Source: Alphaproteobacteria bacterium
GTDB taxonomy: Bacteria > Pseudomonadota > Alphaproteobacteria > Micavibrionales > UBA2020
DNA: 16,670 nucleotides
Direction of reading: 5' to 3'
NCBI GenBank assembly: GCA_020853455.1
Contig: JADYYV010000280.1
Coordinates: 1 to 16,670, forward strand
Shown here: positions 7,069 through 14,496 of the stretch, one piece after another
Position numbering within the stretch: the first letter of the stretch is position 1
Layout: each line of letters begins with the position of its first letter
Position numbers and translations under genes: made by a program
Notes under the pieces: model-generated
The model's database searches: none
What the model saw: only the letters and a program-made list of their open reading frames with translations
Told to the model about the DNA's origin: nothing

Positions 7069-7464
7069 ATGAAAGCCTTGATGGACGGGTTTGTTTCCGC
7101 CGCATTCAATTCAAAGGTCGCGCATGATTTGCGCGCGGCATCCCTGAGTGTCGATATGCTGCAGGCATTCTATCGGCGCGAACATGCCACCGTTACGCAT
7201 CTGGCATCGCAGGGCGCGCGCTTCACGCCCGAGATGCTGCAAGTGGCGATCGGATTCCGCGACCAGCATCTGACGCGCGCATGTTTAGACGGAAATGTTT
7301 TGCCCAACGAAGCGATGGTGAAATTCGCCATCGACTGCCGCGACGCACCGCTGGCCGATATGCTGATGCAGAAAATTCCCGCGCATGTGCAGGACCTGAA
7401 AAACTACGCGCAGAAACGCGGCGAAGAAACCGCGCCCGTGATGCTGGACGAACACATCATCTGA
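7069..7464 (+). CDS. Hypothetical 131-residue soluble protein
   Basis: I start this protein at the ATG at 7069 (MKALMDGF), because AGGGGAG at 7052-7058 lies about ten bases upstream and because the earlier ATG at 7027 overlaps a TATAAT box. The protein is helical, with a repeat-like alternation around LASQGARFTPEMLQVAI and LDGNVLPNEAMVKFAI: two short helix-turn units separated by about 30 residues that faintly resemble ankyrin-type repeats. It has no membrane segment, no signal peptide and no Cys-based metal site. It stands alone with a following non-coding region. I cannot assign a function. Confidence 0.65.
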   Translation: MKALMDGFVSAAFNSKVAHDLRAASLSVDMLQAFYRREHATVTHLASQGARFTPEMLQVAIGFRDQHLTRACLDGNVLPNEAMVKFAIDCRDAPLADMLMQKIPAHVQDLKNYAQKRGEETAPVMLDEHII

Positions 7465-7524
7465 CATTTCTTATTCCATTTTTTGTTTTCCGAAAATGTT
7501 TTTCACAACATCTTGTGCCGAAAA

Positions 7525-7543
7525 ATTTTGCGCTGCGCAAAAT
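7525..7543. promoter_or_regulatory. Perfect 9-bp palindrome, operator-like
   Basis: ATTTTGCGC, a single T, and GCGCAAAAT form a perfect inverted repeat. It ends four bases before the -35-like ATGACA of the next promoter, where an activator or repressor site would be expected. It lacks a 3' T-tract, so it is a poor terminator for the upstream gene. Confidence 0.5.
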
Positions 7544-7547
7544 CTTG

Positions 7548-7576
7548 ATGACAGGCGACTCAGTTTGGCGTATATT
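7548..7576 (+). promoter_or_regulatory. Predicted sigma70-type promoter of the phoH leader / sRNA
   Basis: ATGACA (7548-7553), a 17-base spacer and TATATT (7571-7576) each match consensus at five of six positions. The predicted start is near 7583, about 260 bases before the phoH ATG. Confidence 0.5.
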
Positions 7577-7582
7577 TCAATT

Positions 7583-7748
7583 AAGGCTTTGTTAAGGTTT
7601 TTTCAGGGAGAACCGATTACTTGGACCTCATTCGACTGAACGTCTTCCCACCCAGGCGCGGCACCGAAATCCTGCCGCAACTGATTATCGCAACGGCCCG
7701 CACGCGCATCGTCAAATCGACAGCAACCTCCCCTTGGGAGGTTTTTTT
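7583..7748 (+). ncRNA. Candidate small RNA or attenuator leader upstream of phoH
   Basis: A promoter at 7548-7576 and an intrinsic terminator at 7725-7748 bracket about 165 bases with no convincing gene. Inside is a 6-bp hairpin (GCGGCA 7658-7663 with TGCCGC 7673-7678) and a pyrimidine-rich stretch around 7640-7653. The terminator's 5' arm carries CCTCCCC, which could pair with Shine-Dalgarno sequences. An earlier GGGAG (about 7606) can pair with the CTCCC of the terminator arm, so an antiterminator is conceivable. The transcript is either a free-standing sRNA ending at 7748 or the leader of phoH with premature termination. A TTG-initiated frame runs through it, but I see no ribosome binding site that favours translation. 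Confidence 0.4.
7725..7748 (+). terminator. Intrinsic terminator between the leader promoter and phoH
   Basis: AACCTCCC (7725-7732) and GGGAGGTT (7736-7743) form an 8-bp stem with a three-base CTT loop, and the T-run continues to 7748. It lies 94 bases before the phoH ATG, facing the gene. Confidence 0.8.
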
Positions 7749-7841
7749 GCGCCCGGAACATGCCGAGAAGTTTTCCATCCATTACCGCCCACACAAGAAA
7801 ACTTCAAAAAAGAACACTGAACCACAGGGGAGAAAATAACC

Positions 7842-8600
7842 ATGGCCAAGAAATCAAAAGTTTCGAGCTACAGCGCGAACCGCAGCCCGTCGATCGAGCG
7901 CGTACACCAGCTGTTCGGCGGCCATTGGGACCCGCTGGAGGCGCAGGGCAAGCAGAGCAGCAGCCACGGCGCGCAAGGTTTCGTGAAAGAAGTGAAGCCC
8001 CGCAGCGACGGCCAGAAAAAGCTGATGGAGGCGATCGACAAGCATAATCTTGTCTTCGCGATCGGCCCCGCCGGCACGGGCAAGACATATCTTGCGGTCA
8101 CCGCCGCGGTCGAGGCGTTTCTGGACGGCAAGGTCGACCGTATTATATTGTCGCGCCCTGCGGTGGAAGCGGGTGAAAAAATCGGCTTCCTGCCGGGCGA
8201 CCTGCAGGACAAGATGGCGCCTTACCTGCGCCCCCTTTACGACGCCTTGCAGGACCGCATGGGGCTGAAACGCCTCAAGCAGTGCATCGATTCAGGCGAG
8301 ATCGAGATTGCGCCCATCGGTTACATGCGCGGCCGCACGCTGAACAAGGCCTTCGTCGTAATCGACGAGGCGCAGAACTGCACCTATGCGCAGATCAAAA
8401 TGATCGTCTCCCGCCTTGGCTGGGGATCGACGATGGTCATCACGGGCGACCCCGACCAGTCGGACCTGCTGGAAGGGATTTCGGGCCTGCGCGACATGTC
8501 GAAAAAACTCTCATCGGTCGAGGGGATCGGCGTCGAATACCTGACCCAGACCGACATCGTGCGCCACCCGCTGGTGGCCAAGATGCTGGAAGTGATCTGA
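7842..8600 (+). CDS. phoH: PhoH-family ATPase
   Basis: This 252-residue protein is a PhoH-type P-loop ATPase, a family related to helicases and linked to RNA metabolism and stress or phosphate starvation; the exact substrate is unsettled. Walker A is GPAGTGKT at 75-82. RPAVEAGEKIGFLPGDLQDK follows at about 105-124, a hallmark of the family. Walker B is FVVIDEAQNC at 161-170. TGDPDQSDL near 191-199 corresponds to sensor/motif III. It has a polar 45-residue N-terminal extension but no KH or PIN domain. AGGGGAG precedes the ATG by about eight bases. It is not next to ybeY or miaB, as many alphaproteobacterial phoH genes are, so it may be a second, stand-alone paralogue. A terminator follows. Confidence 0.93.
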   Translation: MAKKSKVSSYSANRSPSIERVHQLFGGHWDPLEAQGKQSSSHGAQGFVKEVKPRSDGQKKLMEAIDKHNLVFAIGPAGTGKTYLAVTAAVEAFLDGKVDRIILSRPAVEAGEKIGFLPGDLQDKMAPYLRPLYDALQDRMGLKRLKQCIDSGEIEIAPIGYMRGRTLNKAFVVIDEAQNCTYAQIKMIVSRLGWGSTMVITGDPDQSDLLEGISGLRDMSKKLSSVEGIGVEYLTQTDIVRHPLVAKMLEVI

Positions 8601-8663
8601 TCTTTTAAGTTTCTGCACACCTGACGTCACTAGCCTTTCTATCTATGGCTCCTATCCTTGCAA

Positions 8664-8697
8664 AGCCCGGCTGAACCCTTCAGCCGGGCTCTTTTTT
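8664..8697 (+). terminator. Strong intrinsic terminator after phoH
   Basis: AGCCCGGCTGAA (8664-8675) and TTCAGCCGGGCT (8679-8690) make a perfect 12-bp GC-rich stem with a CCC loop, followed by C and seven Ts. Confidence 0.92.
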
Positions 8698-8727
8698 TGT
8701 GGCGGGCGTTGTGGGATAGTGGTTGTC

Positions 8728-9504
8728 ATGAAACAGGGCACTTTCACGCCGCGCGGCGGCAATCCGCTGAGTTACAACGCCACCCGCGGCAAGTCGAAAA
8801 CCTTGCCGGGCGTGATGTTCATGGGCGGTTTCCGCTCCGACATGACGGGCACCAAGGCGACCTTCCTCGAGGCGCAATGCGCGCGCCGCCACCAGTCATA
8901 CCTGCGCTTCGATTATTCCGGCCACGGCACATCGGGCGGCGTGTTCGAGGAACAGAATATCAGCAGCTGGCTGCGCGACAGCGAAGCCGTGTTCGACAAG
9001 CTGACCGAAGGCGACCAGATCATCGTCGGGTCGTCGATGGGCGGCTGGCTGGCCTTGCTGCTGGCGCTCAGCCGGCCGGAGCGCATCAAGGGCCTTGTGC
9101 TGCTGGCCCCTGCCCCCGATTTTTCGGAGGATATCTATCACAACGAATTCGGCGAGGAAGAACGCCGCCATCTGGCGCAGAAGGGCATCATTTACCGCGC
9201 CAGCGATTACGGCGATCCGTACCCGCTGACGAAACAGCTGTTCGAGGATGGCAAGAAAAACCTGCTGCTGACCGGCCGCATCGTGCTGACCATGCCGGTG
9301 CGCATCATCCACGGCAAGAAAGACGCAGATGTGCCGTGGGAAAAAAGCGTGACGCTGATGGATAAGCTGCGGTCGCCCGATTACAAGGCGATCTGGGTCA
9401 ATGACGGCGACCACCGCCTGTCGCGGGATTCCGATTTGAAGCTGATCGATGAAACGGTTGCCGAACTGTCGCAGCTGAAACGGCTGGAGGCCGCGCAGGC
9501 CTGA
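8728..9504 (+). CDS. Alpha/beta hydrolase, ABHD10-like serine esterase/thioesterase
   Basis: I start this 258-residue enzyme at the ATG at 8728; a GTG at 8719 is in frame but adds only three residues. The oxyanion-side loop is GGFRSDMTGTKA at 33-44. RFDYSGHGTSGG follows at 60-71. The nucleophile elbow is GSSMGG at 101-106 (Ser103). Asp199 lies in HGKKDADVPW and His229 in NDGDHRLSR, completing a Ser-Asp-His triad. The order and wording (FDYSGHG, VGSSMGGWLAL, IHGKKDxxVPW, DHR) match ABHD10-type hydrolases, known as acyl-glucuronide esterases and depalmitoylases in mitochondria; the bacterial substrate is unknown. There is no signal peptide. The ribosome binding site is weak. It ends three bases before the convergent stop of the T4SS-linked operon. 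Confidence 0.88.
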   Translation: MKQGTFTPRGGNPLSYNATRGKSKTLPGVMFMGGFRSDMTGTKATFLEAQCARRHQSYLRFDYSGHGTSGGVFEEQNISSWLRDSEAVFDKLTEGDQIIVGSSMGGWLALLLALSRPERIKGLVLLAPAPDFSEDIYHNEFGEEERRHLAQKGIIYRASDYGDPYPLTKQLFEDGKKNLLLTGRIVLTMPVRIIHGKKDADVPWEKSVTLMDKLRSPDYKAIWVNDGDHRLSRDSDLKLIDETVAELSQLKRLEAAQA

Positions 9505-9507
9505 GGA

Positions 9508-9828
9508 TTAATAGCGCGACTTGTACCCGCCCGCCTTGCCGCCCTGCAAAACGAAAATCAGGCGGTAGATGAGGTAGAAAGTAAGCGCAGGCGCGAAGAA
9601 CACCAGAAACCCGGGCAATGCCTCGATCTTGGCGCCGGTCGGGCCCACTTTAATCATCAGGCTGTGGAAATCGTTATAAAGGCCGGGCGCGATTTTCTTG
9701 AACCATTCGGTGGTCGTCTGCATCTTGATCGTATTCTTGACGAACCAGAAATAGCACAGGTCGTAAATGAACATGCAGGCAGACGGGATCATCAGGATCT
9801 TGCTGGTGGCCTGAAAGAATTCCAACAT
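9508..9828 (-). CDS. Small two-pass membrane protein at the end of the dotM-dotL operon
   Basis: This 106-residue protein has two hydrophobic segments, about residues 9-30 and 72-93, joined by a polar loop and ending in a Gly/Lys-rich tail (GGKAGGYKSRY). Its ATG lies two bases after the dotL stop, with GGAGAG inside the last dotL codons as ribosome binding site, so it is translationally linked to dotL. The topology resembles small Dot/Icm membrane components such as IcmT, but I see no sequence similarity to the Legionella protein as I remember it. A role in anchoring or assembling the coupling complex is inference from position only. Confidence 0.72.
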   Translation of the reverse strand: MLEFFQATSKILMIPSACMFIYDLCYFWFVKNTIKMQTTTEWFKKIAPGLYNDFHSLMIKVGPTGAKIEALPGFLVFFAPALTFYLIYRLIFVLQGGKAGGYKSRY

Positions 9829-9830
9829 TT

Positions 9831-12413
9831 TTAGGTCTCTCCATCTTTATTGCCGGCATCGACGCCGATGACATCCGCCCAGTTGAGGGGCGCTTTGACT
9901 TGCTGATCCGCGGCCTTGGCCAGTTGCTCAACCGCGGGCGCCGGATCCCAGGGCGGCGACATCATGGGGGGCTGCTGCTGCACAGGCGGCGGCTGCACGG
10001 GGGCGGCGGGCGGCGCCGCAGGCGCTTCGTTGCGCGCTTCGGCGACCGCGTTCGGGCCGACGGTGGCGGAAGCGCCGCCGATAACATCCATCCACGAAAT
10101 CGGCGCGGGCAATGCGGCGGCGGAGGCGGCAACCGCCGCTTCCTTGGCGGGCGCGCCGCCGGCGCTGATGACGTCTTCCCACGACACAGGCTTGGGTGCT
10201 TGCGCGGCCTGCGCGGCGGCCTGCGCCTCGGTGACGGGCGGATCCTTGCGGATGCTGCTGGACGACGCGTCGGCAGCGCCGATCACCTGCATCCAGTTGA
10301 GCGGACCTGTGTTGCCCGTCGCCTGCGCGACCGCGACGGCAGCCGCCTTTTCCGCGGGCGACGTGACGGCGGCTGTTGCGGGCGCCGCAGCGCCGGTTGC
10401 GGGCGCGTCGACGGCGGCCGCGTCTTCGGGCTTGATCGTGCTATGCGCTTCGGCCACCTGCGCGACCGCGTTGATGCCGCATTCCAGCAGGCTGCCGCCC
10501 GCTTTCTTGGCCATCGCGAAACCGGCGGCCAGCGCCTCGATATCGTTGTTGGTGCCGGACTGCAGCGCGGCGGGATCCCATTTCGGGTTGCGCAGGCGCT
10601 TCAGAACGTCGTTGACGTTGCGCAGGCTTTCCAGCGCCTCTTCCGCCGGCGGCGGGATGGGCAGGAAGCGGTGGACGCGCATCGATTTCGCGTCGCCGAT
10701 ATGCGAGTTATAAACCTGCATCTCGACCACGCTCTTGCCGAAGGCGACGACGGCGCGGCCTTCGGTGAAGCCTTTCAAACCGTCATAGGACGCGCGGGCG
10801 CGCTGCTGGACGTTGGCCTGCTGGCTGTCCATATAGGCCTTGCCCGAACCGCCGCCCTGCCCGCCGCGCGAGAAGCCGGAGACTTCGGTGACCAGCGCGG
10901 TGCCGACGGTTTTTTCAAAGAAGTCTTTCGTCTGGGTCGGGTCTTCAAGCTTGCCGAACAGCTTGATGTTACAGTTCGCCGTGATGGAACGCGCTTCTTC
11001 CTTCACGCGTTTTTCCAGCGCGGGCAAATCCTGGCCGGCGAAGACGAGCGAGAAGCCGAGCGAGCGGGCCTGCGCCGCCATGACCGCCATACCCGCCGCG
11101 GTATAGTAACCGACCTCGTCGAAGATCGCGATAAAGGGCGTGGCGGAGTTGGTGGGCTTGTTCTCGATCACGACCGATGATTCACCCTCGACCGAGTTAC
11201 CGAGCGTCGCGCCCATCATCCCTTTCAGCGTGGAGGAAATGATTTTACCGAGGTTGGCGGTTTCGTCGCCAGATTTTTCCAGCGCGGGGATGAGGACGAT
11301 CAGGATGCGGCGGTTAAGAACCACGTCGAGCATGTCGATATCGGCCGCCTGCGTATCGAAGATGAATCCGTAGTCGTCGCCCAAGCTCTGCATGGAGCGC
11401 GTGAACTGCATGGACAGGTAACCATGCTGCTGGCGGGGAACGGAGGTATCGACCGCGCCGGCGTCGGGCGGCATCGGTTTTTCGTTGCCTTCGTCGTCGA
11501 AAACGTGATCGACATAGCCGGGCAATTCGTTCAGGTAACCGCGCACGGCGACGCGCAGCGAATCCGGCACCGCCGCGTCGCGGCTGAGTTTAATGACTGC
11601 CTTGAACAGCAGGAACTGGCGGATGACGCCGATCGACAGCGGAATGTTCTGGTTGTCGCGTTTCCACACAAGGCACGGCATCAGCGACGACACCAGCGCG
11701 ACCGCGCGTTCTTTCCACATCGCGTTGTCGCCTTCGGAATCAGGCATCAGCGAGGTGAGCATGTTCGTGAGGTAAGACGGCGAGCCCGAGGAGAACGGGT
11801 TCAGCGTGTTCGACGGCACGCGGCCCGACACGTTACCGGTCATGTAGTTCATGATCAGCAAGTCGTCGTCGCGGCCGAAGCGGCGCGCCATCGCCGAAAT
11901 GGTGGACCACAGCGAGGTATCCGCTTTACCGTCGATATAGACGAAGCCCGACGCCCAGCACAGCGCGTTGCAGGCATAGGATTTGAGGCCGAAGGTTTTA
12001 CCGGAGCCGGTGGTGCCGAGGTAAAGGCAGTGCGTGCGGGCATCCGAGTTGGTAAACCAGATTTCTTCGTTCGTTTCGTGGTCGTTGCCAAGATAGAGGA
12101 TGCCGTCCGCCACGCCGAGCGAGCCGTCGGGCTGCTTGTAGTTCGGGTCCTTGATCTGCGCCGATTTCGGCAGCTTGAACGGCAGCGAGATTTTCTGCTT
12201 CATCAGCCAGCGGAAATAAAGGCAGAACAGCACGAAAACGATATCGCCGAAATACTGAAGCGCGGGCGTGGCAAGGAAGCCGGTCGCCACCATCGCGAAG
12301 ATGATGGAGGATGTGGAGGGGTCGAGCGCGGTGTCCTTCATCCGGACGGTCCACGGGCGCGCGTCGCGGAGGAGATCCCCGCCTTTTATCTGGTATTTTT
12401 CCCGCAGAGCCAC
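9831..12413 (-). CDS. dotL: Type IVB secretion coupling ATPase DotL/IcmO (TrbC-like)
   Basis: This 860-residue protein is the inner-membrane ATPase that recruits substrates to a Dot/Icm-type secretion channel. Two membrane segments lie near residues 33-68. Walker A is GTTGSGKT at 133-140 and Walker B is IAIFDEVGYY at 428-437. AGQDLPALEKRVKEEA at about 459-474 is typical of DotL/TrbC. The motor ends near residue 590. After it comes a helical stretch and then an Ala/Pro/Gln-rich tail (about 660-860) holding four W-x-[DQ]-V-I motifs at 704-712, 742-750, 771-779 and 842-850. In Legionella the DotL C terminus binds IcmS/IcmW, DotN and LvgA; here the tail sequence is quite different. The start is GTG with AAGGAAG upstream. 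It sits 28 bases after the 168-aa gene. Confidence 0.93.
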   Translation of the reverse strand: MALREKYQIKGGDLLRDARPWTVRMKDTALDPSTSSIIFAMVATGFLATPALQYFGDIVFVLFCLYFRWLMKQKISLPFKLPKSAQIKDPNYKQPDGSLGVADGILYLGNDHETNEEIWFTNSDARTHCLYLGTTGSGKTFGLKSYACNALCWASGFVYIDGKADTSLWSTISAMARRFGRDDDLLIMNYMTGNVSGRVPSNTLNPFSSGSPSYLTNMLTSLMPDSEGDNAMWKERAVALVSSLMPCLVWKRDNQNIPLSIGVIRQFLLFKAVIKLSRDAAVPDSLRVAVRGYLNELPGYVDHVFDDEGNEKPMPPDAGAVDTSVPRQQHGYLSMQFTRSMQSLGDDYGFIFDTQAADIDMLDVVLNRRILIVLIPALEKSGDETANLGKIISSTLKGMMGATLGNSVEGESSVVIENKPTNSATPFIAIFDEVGYYTAAGMAVMAAQARSLGFSLVFAGQDLPALEKRVKEEARSITANCNIKLFGKLEDPTQTKDFFEKTVGTALVTEVSGFSRGGQGGGSGKAYMDSQQANVQQRARASYDGLKGFTEGRAVVAFGKSVVEMQVYNSHIGDAKSMRVHRFLPIPPPAEEALESLRNVNDVLKRLRNPKWDPAALQSGTNNDIEALAAGFAMAKKAGGSLLECGINAVAQVAEAHSTIKPEDAAAVDAPATGAAAPATAAVTSPAEKAAAVAVAQATGNTGPLNWMQVIGAADASSSSIRKDPPVTEAQAAAQAAQAPKPVSWEDVISAGGAPAKEAAVAASAAALPAPISWMDVIGGASATVGPNAVAEARNEAPAAPPAAPVQPPPVQQQPPMMSPPWDPAPAVEQLAKAADQQVKAPLNWADVIGVDAGNKDGET
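9864..10304 (-). repeat. Four spaced copies of a P-x-[NS]-W-x-[DQ]-V-I motif in the DotL tail
   Basis: The coding copies are at 10278-10304 (PLNWMQVIG), 10164-10190 (PVSWEDVIS), 10077-10103 (PISWMDVIG) and 9864-9890 (PLNWADVIG). Spacers of about 30, 20 and 62 residues are low-complexity Ala/Pro/Gln. The core is kept while the spacers differ, which suggests selected binding motifs rather than recent duplication. Confidence 0.85.
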
Positions 12414-12441
12414 GTGAGATACGCTTCCTTACATTAAAAAC

Positions 12442-12948
12442 TTACTTGCCGCCGCCGAACAGCTGGTCCGCCGGCACCGGTTCGCCCGGCTTGGCATAGG
12501 GATTGCGGCCCAGTTCCGTGCCCTGCATCGTCGGGCGCGAGGTTTGCTGCCCGCCGCCCGACACATAACCGCGCACCACGGTGCCGACGGTATCGAGGAT
12601 GAACAGCAAAATGAAAATCGCGACCGCCCATTTGACGACGCGCCACAGGAAACCGCCGCTGTTGGCGGCGGCCGCCTGCACATCGCCGCGCAGCATCGCC
12701 TGGGTGATAACCTTGTGCGCATGGGCCGCACTTTCGCGGTCTGCATAAGTCGCGATCACTTCTTCGGGCTGCCCGTGCTTGTTCAGCACAACGCTGGATT
12801 TGCCGCCCGCGTCGCGCAGTTCAAGCGTCGCCGTCGCAAGCCCGGACATGTCGGCGCGCCAGACTTTCGGCTGGTCGCCGGAAAAAGACACCACGAGGGC
12901 GGGGCCGACGACCTTGGCATCGACGTCTTTGCTTGTGAAGGCGAACAT
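12442..12948 (-). CDS. Single-pass membrane protein between dotM and dotL, unknown function
   Basis: This 168-residue protein has a soluble N-terminal domain (1-95) predicted to be beta-strands and a closing helix (DRESAAHAHKVITQAM near 70-85), which recalls PH-like folds. One membrane helix spans about 101-120 (VKWAVAIFILLFILDTVG). The polar C-terminal tail ends in a Pro/Gly-rich GEPVPADQLFGGGK. No signal peptide is seen, so the N domain is probably cytoplasmic. GGGAG precedes the ATG, overlapping the tandem TGATAA stop of dotM. Legionella has no gene between icmP and icmO, so this is an insertion or a lineage-specific subunit. Involvement in the DotL/DotM coupling complex is inferred from operon position. 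Confidence 0.78.
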   Translation of the reverse strand: MFAFTSKDVDAKVVGPALVVSFSGDQPKVWRADMSGLATATLELRDAGGKSSVVLNKHGQPEEVIATYADRESAAHAHKVITQAMLRGDVQAAAANSGGFLWRVVKWAVAIFILLFILDTVGTVVRGYVSGGGQQTSRPTMQGTELGRNPYAKPGEPVPADQLFGGGK

Positions 12949-12963
12949 ATCAAATCTCCCTTA

Positions 12964-14139
12964 TCAGTCTTCTTTTTTCGCGCCTTTTTTCTCGAGCTCG
13001 GGGATCGGGCGGGCGCCGGGGCTTTTCATGTAAGCCTCGAGGCCGCGGATCACTTCGTCGAAGCGCGGTGTCGGAATTTTCTGGCCGGCGATCAGCTCGT
13101 TCGTAAAATGCACGAGCGCGCCGGACGCCTCGGCGCAATACGATTTGCGGCCCAGGTTATTGAGCGGATACCAAAGCGTGCGGTCGTGGCCGCGCATCCA
13201 GGCGAATTCGGCGGGCGCCAAAACGCCGCCTTCCTCGCGCGCGCGCATCACGCAGCGGAGCATGGCGGTTGTTTCATAGGCGTGCTGATCGGCGAATTTG
13301 CGCAGCGCGCCGCCGGTTTTCGGGTTCTTGATGACCGCCTTCACCTTGGATTTCAGCTTGGCGGAAGCGCGGAAACCGCTCTCCGGCGTCCAGCTTTCCG
13401 ACATCATGTTCAGGATTTCTTCGCAATCCTTGCGCTTGCGGATCAGCTTCAGCGCGCAGGCGGCGTACAGGCATTGCAGGTGGATCGGCAGCGCCTCCGG
13501 CCCTTCCCAGCGCTTGCCCAGCTGTTCGGCGAGCGCGTGGTAGGCCGCGTTATAATCCAGCTGGCCGCCCGACCAGCGGATGGAATGATAGGCCAGCCAT
13601 TCTTCGGGCGACAGCGCTTCGGAAAAAAGCGGCAGCTGTTCGGGCACCGGCTGGCCGGGCGCGCGGCCGGGCATCTTGCGCGGGTCGAATTTCAGGAAGG
13701 GCTTGATGGCGGGGAAGGATTTCGCCTGTTCCTGCATCAGGGTTTCAAGCCCCATGCGGCGGCGGTATTGCGTGCCGGGCCCGCGGAAAATGGTGAAGAC
13801 GGTCATGACCGCCATGACCGCCAGAAACACGTATTTCAGCGGCACGACCGCGATCAGGGTGGATCGCTTGATATCATCGATGGAAATGTCGGCGACATTA
13901 TATTTGGGCAGCCAGTAGAGCCACTGGGCAAGGTCCTCGCGGCGGACGGAATCCTGAATGCCGAAGTTCTTGCCGTAGATGGCGCGGACGATCCACAATT
14001 CGACGATACGGACATAGCGCACGAAATTGGTCAGTTCCTGGCTGAAGAAATGCCAGATCACCCAGCACAGGCCGGCCAGGATGCCCACGACGATCGTGAA
14101 CATGATAAAATCTTCATGCGGACTTTTCTGCTGCGACAC
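12964..14139 (-). CDS. dotM: Type IVB secretion coupling-complex protein DotM/IcmP (TrbA-like)
   Basis: This 391-residue partner of DotL helps form the substrate receptor of Dot/Icm-type secretion systems. Hydrophobic segments lie at about 12-33 and 98-118. The cytoplasmic domain carries the family core: HAYETTAMLRCVMRAREEGGVLAPAEF (about 280-306; only its key residues matter here), followed by WMRGHDRTLWYPLNNLGR and a PTPRFDEVIRGLEAY helix near the end. In Legionella this domain has basic patches that bind Glu-rich effectors. The start is GTG at 14137-14139 with GGACAGG upstream. A possible weak minus-strand promoter (TTGAAA 14233-14238, TATGTG 14209-14214, 18-base spacer) lies ahead. It ends in tandem stops TGATAA, 15 bases before the next gene. 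Confidence 0.93.
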   Translation of the reverse strand: MSQQKSPHEDFIMFTIVVGILAGLCWVIWHFFSQELTNFVRYVRIVELWIVRAIYGKNFGIQDSVRREDLAQWLYWLPKYNVADISIDDIKRSTLIAVVPLKYVFLAVMAVMTVFTIFRGPGTQYRRRMGLETLMQEQAKSFPAIKPFLKFDPRKMPGRAPGQPVPEQLPLFSEALSPEEWLAYHSIRWSGGQLDYNAAYHALAEQLGKRWEGPEALPIHLQCLYAACALKLIRKRKDCEEILNMMSESWTPESGFRASAKLKSKVKAVIKNPKTGGALRKFADQHAYETTAMLRCVMRAREEGGVLAPAEFAWMRGHDRTLWYPLNNLGRKSYCAEASGALVHFTNELIAGQKIPTPRFDEVIRGLEAYMKSPGARPIPELEKKGAKKED

Positions 14140-14254
14140 TTAGACCTGTCCCTGAACCCGCGCCGCCTGAACGACAACGCTCCCCTTAATATAGCCCTGA
14201 TATATTAACACATATTGACTCTCCGGCTAGGGTTTCAATGCCAGCCGATTTATC

Positions 14255-14282
14255 TTGAAAAATTCCTGCCGTGACTTATAAA
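14255..14282 (+). promoter_or_regulatory. Predicted promoter of tRNA-Thr
   Basis: TTGAAA (14255-14260), a 16-base spacer and TATAAA (14277-14282) lie 52 bases before the tRNA. A 7-bp stem (AGGGAAT 14298-14304 with ATTCCCT 14312-14318) lies in the presumed 5' leader. Confidence 0.5.
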
Positions 14283-14334
14283 AATGGGAGGGTTTCGAGG
14301 GAATTACGTATATTCCCTGGCAATCCCGCCAGAT

Positions 14335-14409
14335 GCCGGCGTAGCACAGCGGTAGTGCAGCGGTTTTGTAAACCGAAGGTCGGGAGTTCAATCCTCTCCG
14401 CCGGCACCA
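14335..14409 (+). tRNA. tRNA-Thr (anticodon UGU)
   Basis: A full cloverleaf can be drawn. The acceptor GCCGGCG pairs perfectly with CGCCGGC. The D arm is GCAC/GTGC. The anticodon stem GCGGT/ACCGA has one G-A mismatch at its base and a TTTGTAA loop, giving anticodon TGT at 14367-14369. The T arm is GGGAG/CTCTC around TTCAATC. The 3' CCA is encoded at 14407-14409. It reads ACA and, by wobble, other ACN codons. Confidence 0.96.
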
Positions 14410-14444
14410 TTTTTCCTTTTTTCGCGCTTTTGTGACATTTTTTT

Positions 14445-14465
14445 GACGTTAAATACGTCTTTTTT
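14445..14465 (+). terminator. Intrinsic terminator after tRNA-Thr
   Basis: GACGT (14445-14449) and ACGTC (14455-14459) form a short 5-bp stem followed by six Ts. Several T-runs precede it directly after the tRNA. Confidence 0.5.
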
Positions 14466-14496
14466 GCGAAAAGGCGGCTTTTTCGATGAAAAATAT

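Noticed and set aside
7621..7839. TTG-initiated 72-codon frame upstream of phoH
   Set aside because: It has no ribosome binding site, crosses an intrinsic terminator and does not resemble a known leader peptide, so I treat the region as non-coding RNA. A short leader peptide at its start cannot be fully excluded.
8622..8629. TGACGTCA palindrome after phoH
   Set aside because: It is a short 8-bp palindrome without an associated promoter and is expected by chance in a window of this size.
9900..11180. Long plus-strand frame antisense to dotL
   Set aside because: It is low-complexity Gly/Arg/His and arises from third-position GC bias of dotL; it has no start signals.
12544..14208. Plus-strand frame of over 500 codons antisense to dotM and the 168-aa gene
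   Set aside because: Its composition is that of a shadow frame, and it covers three well-supported features on the opposite strand.
14335..14409. tRNA-Thr as the attachment site of an integrated element carrying dotM/dotL
   Set aside because: I find no repeat of the tRNA 3' end elsewhere in the window and no integrase, and the operon's base composition matches the rest.
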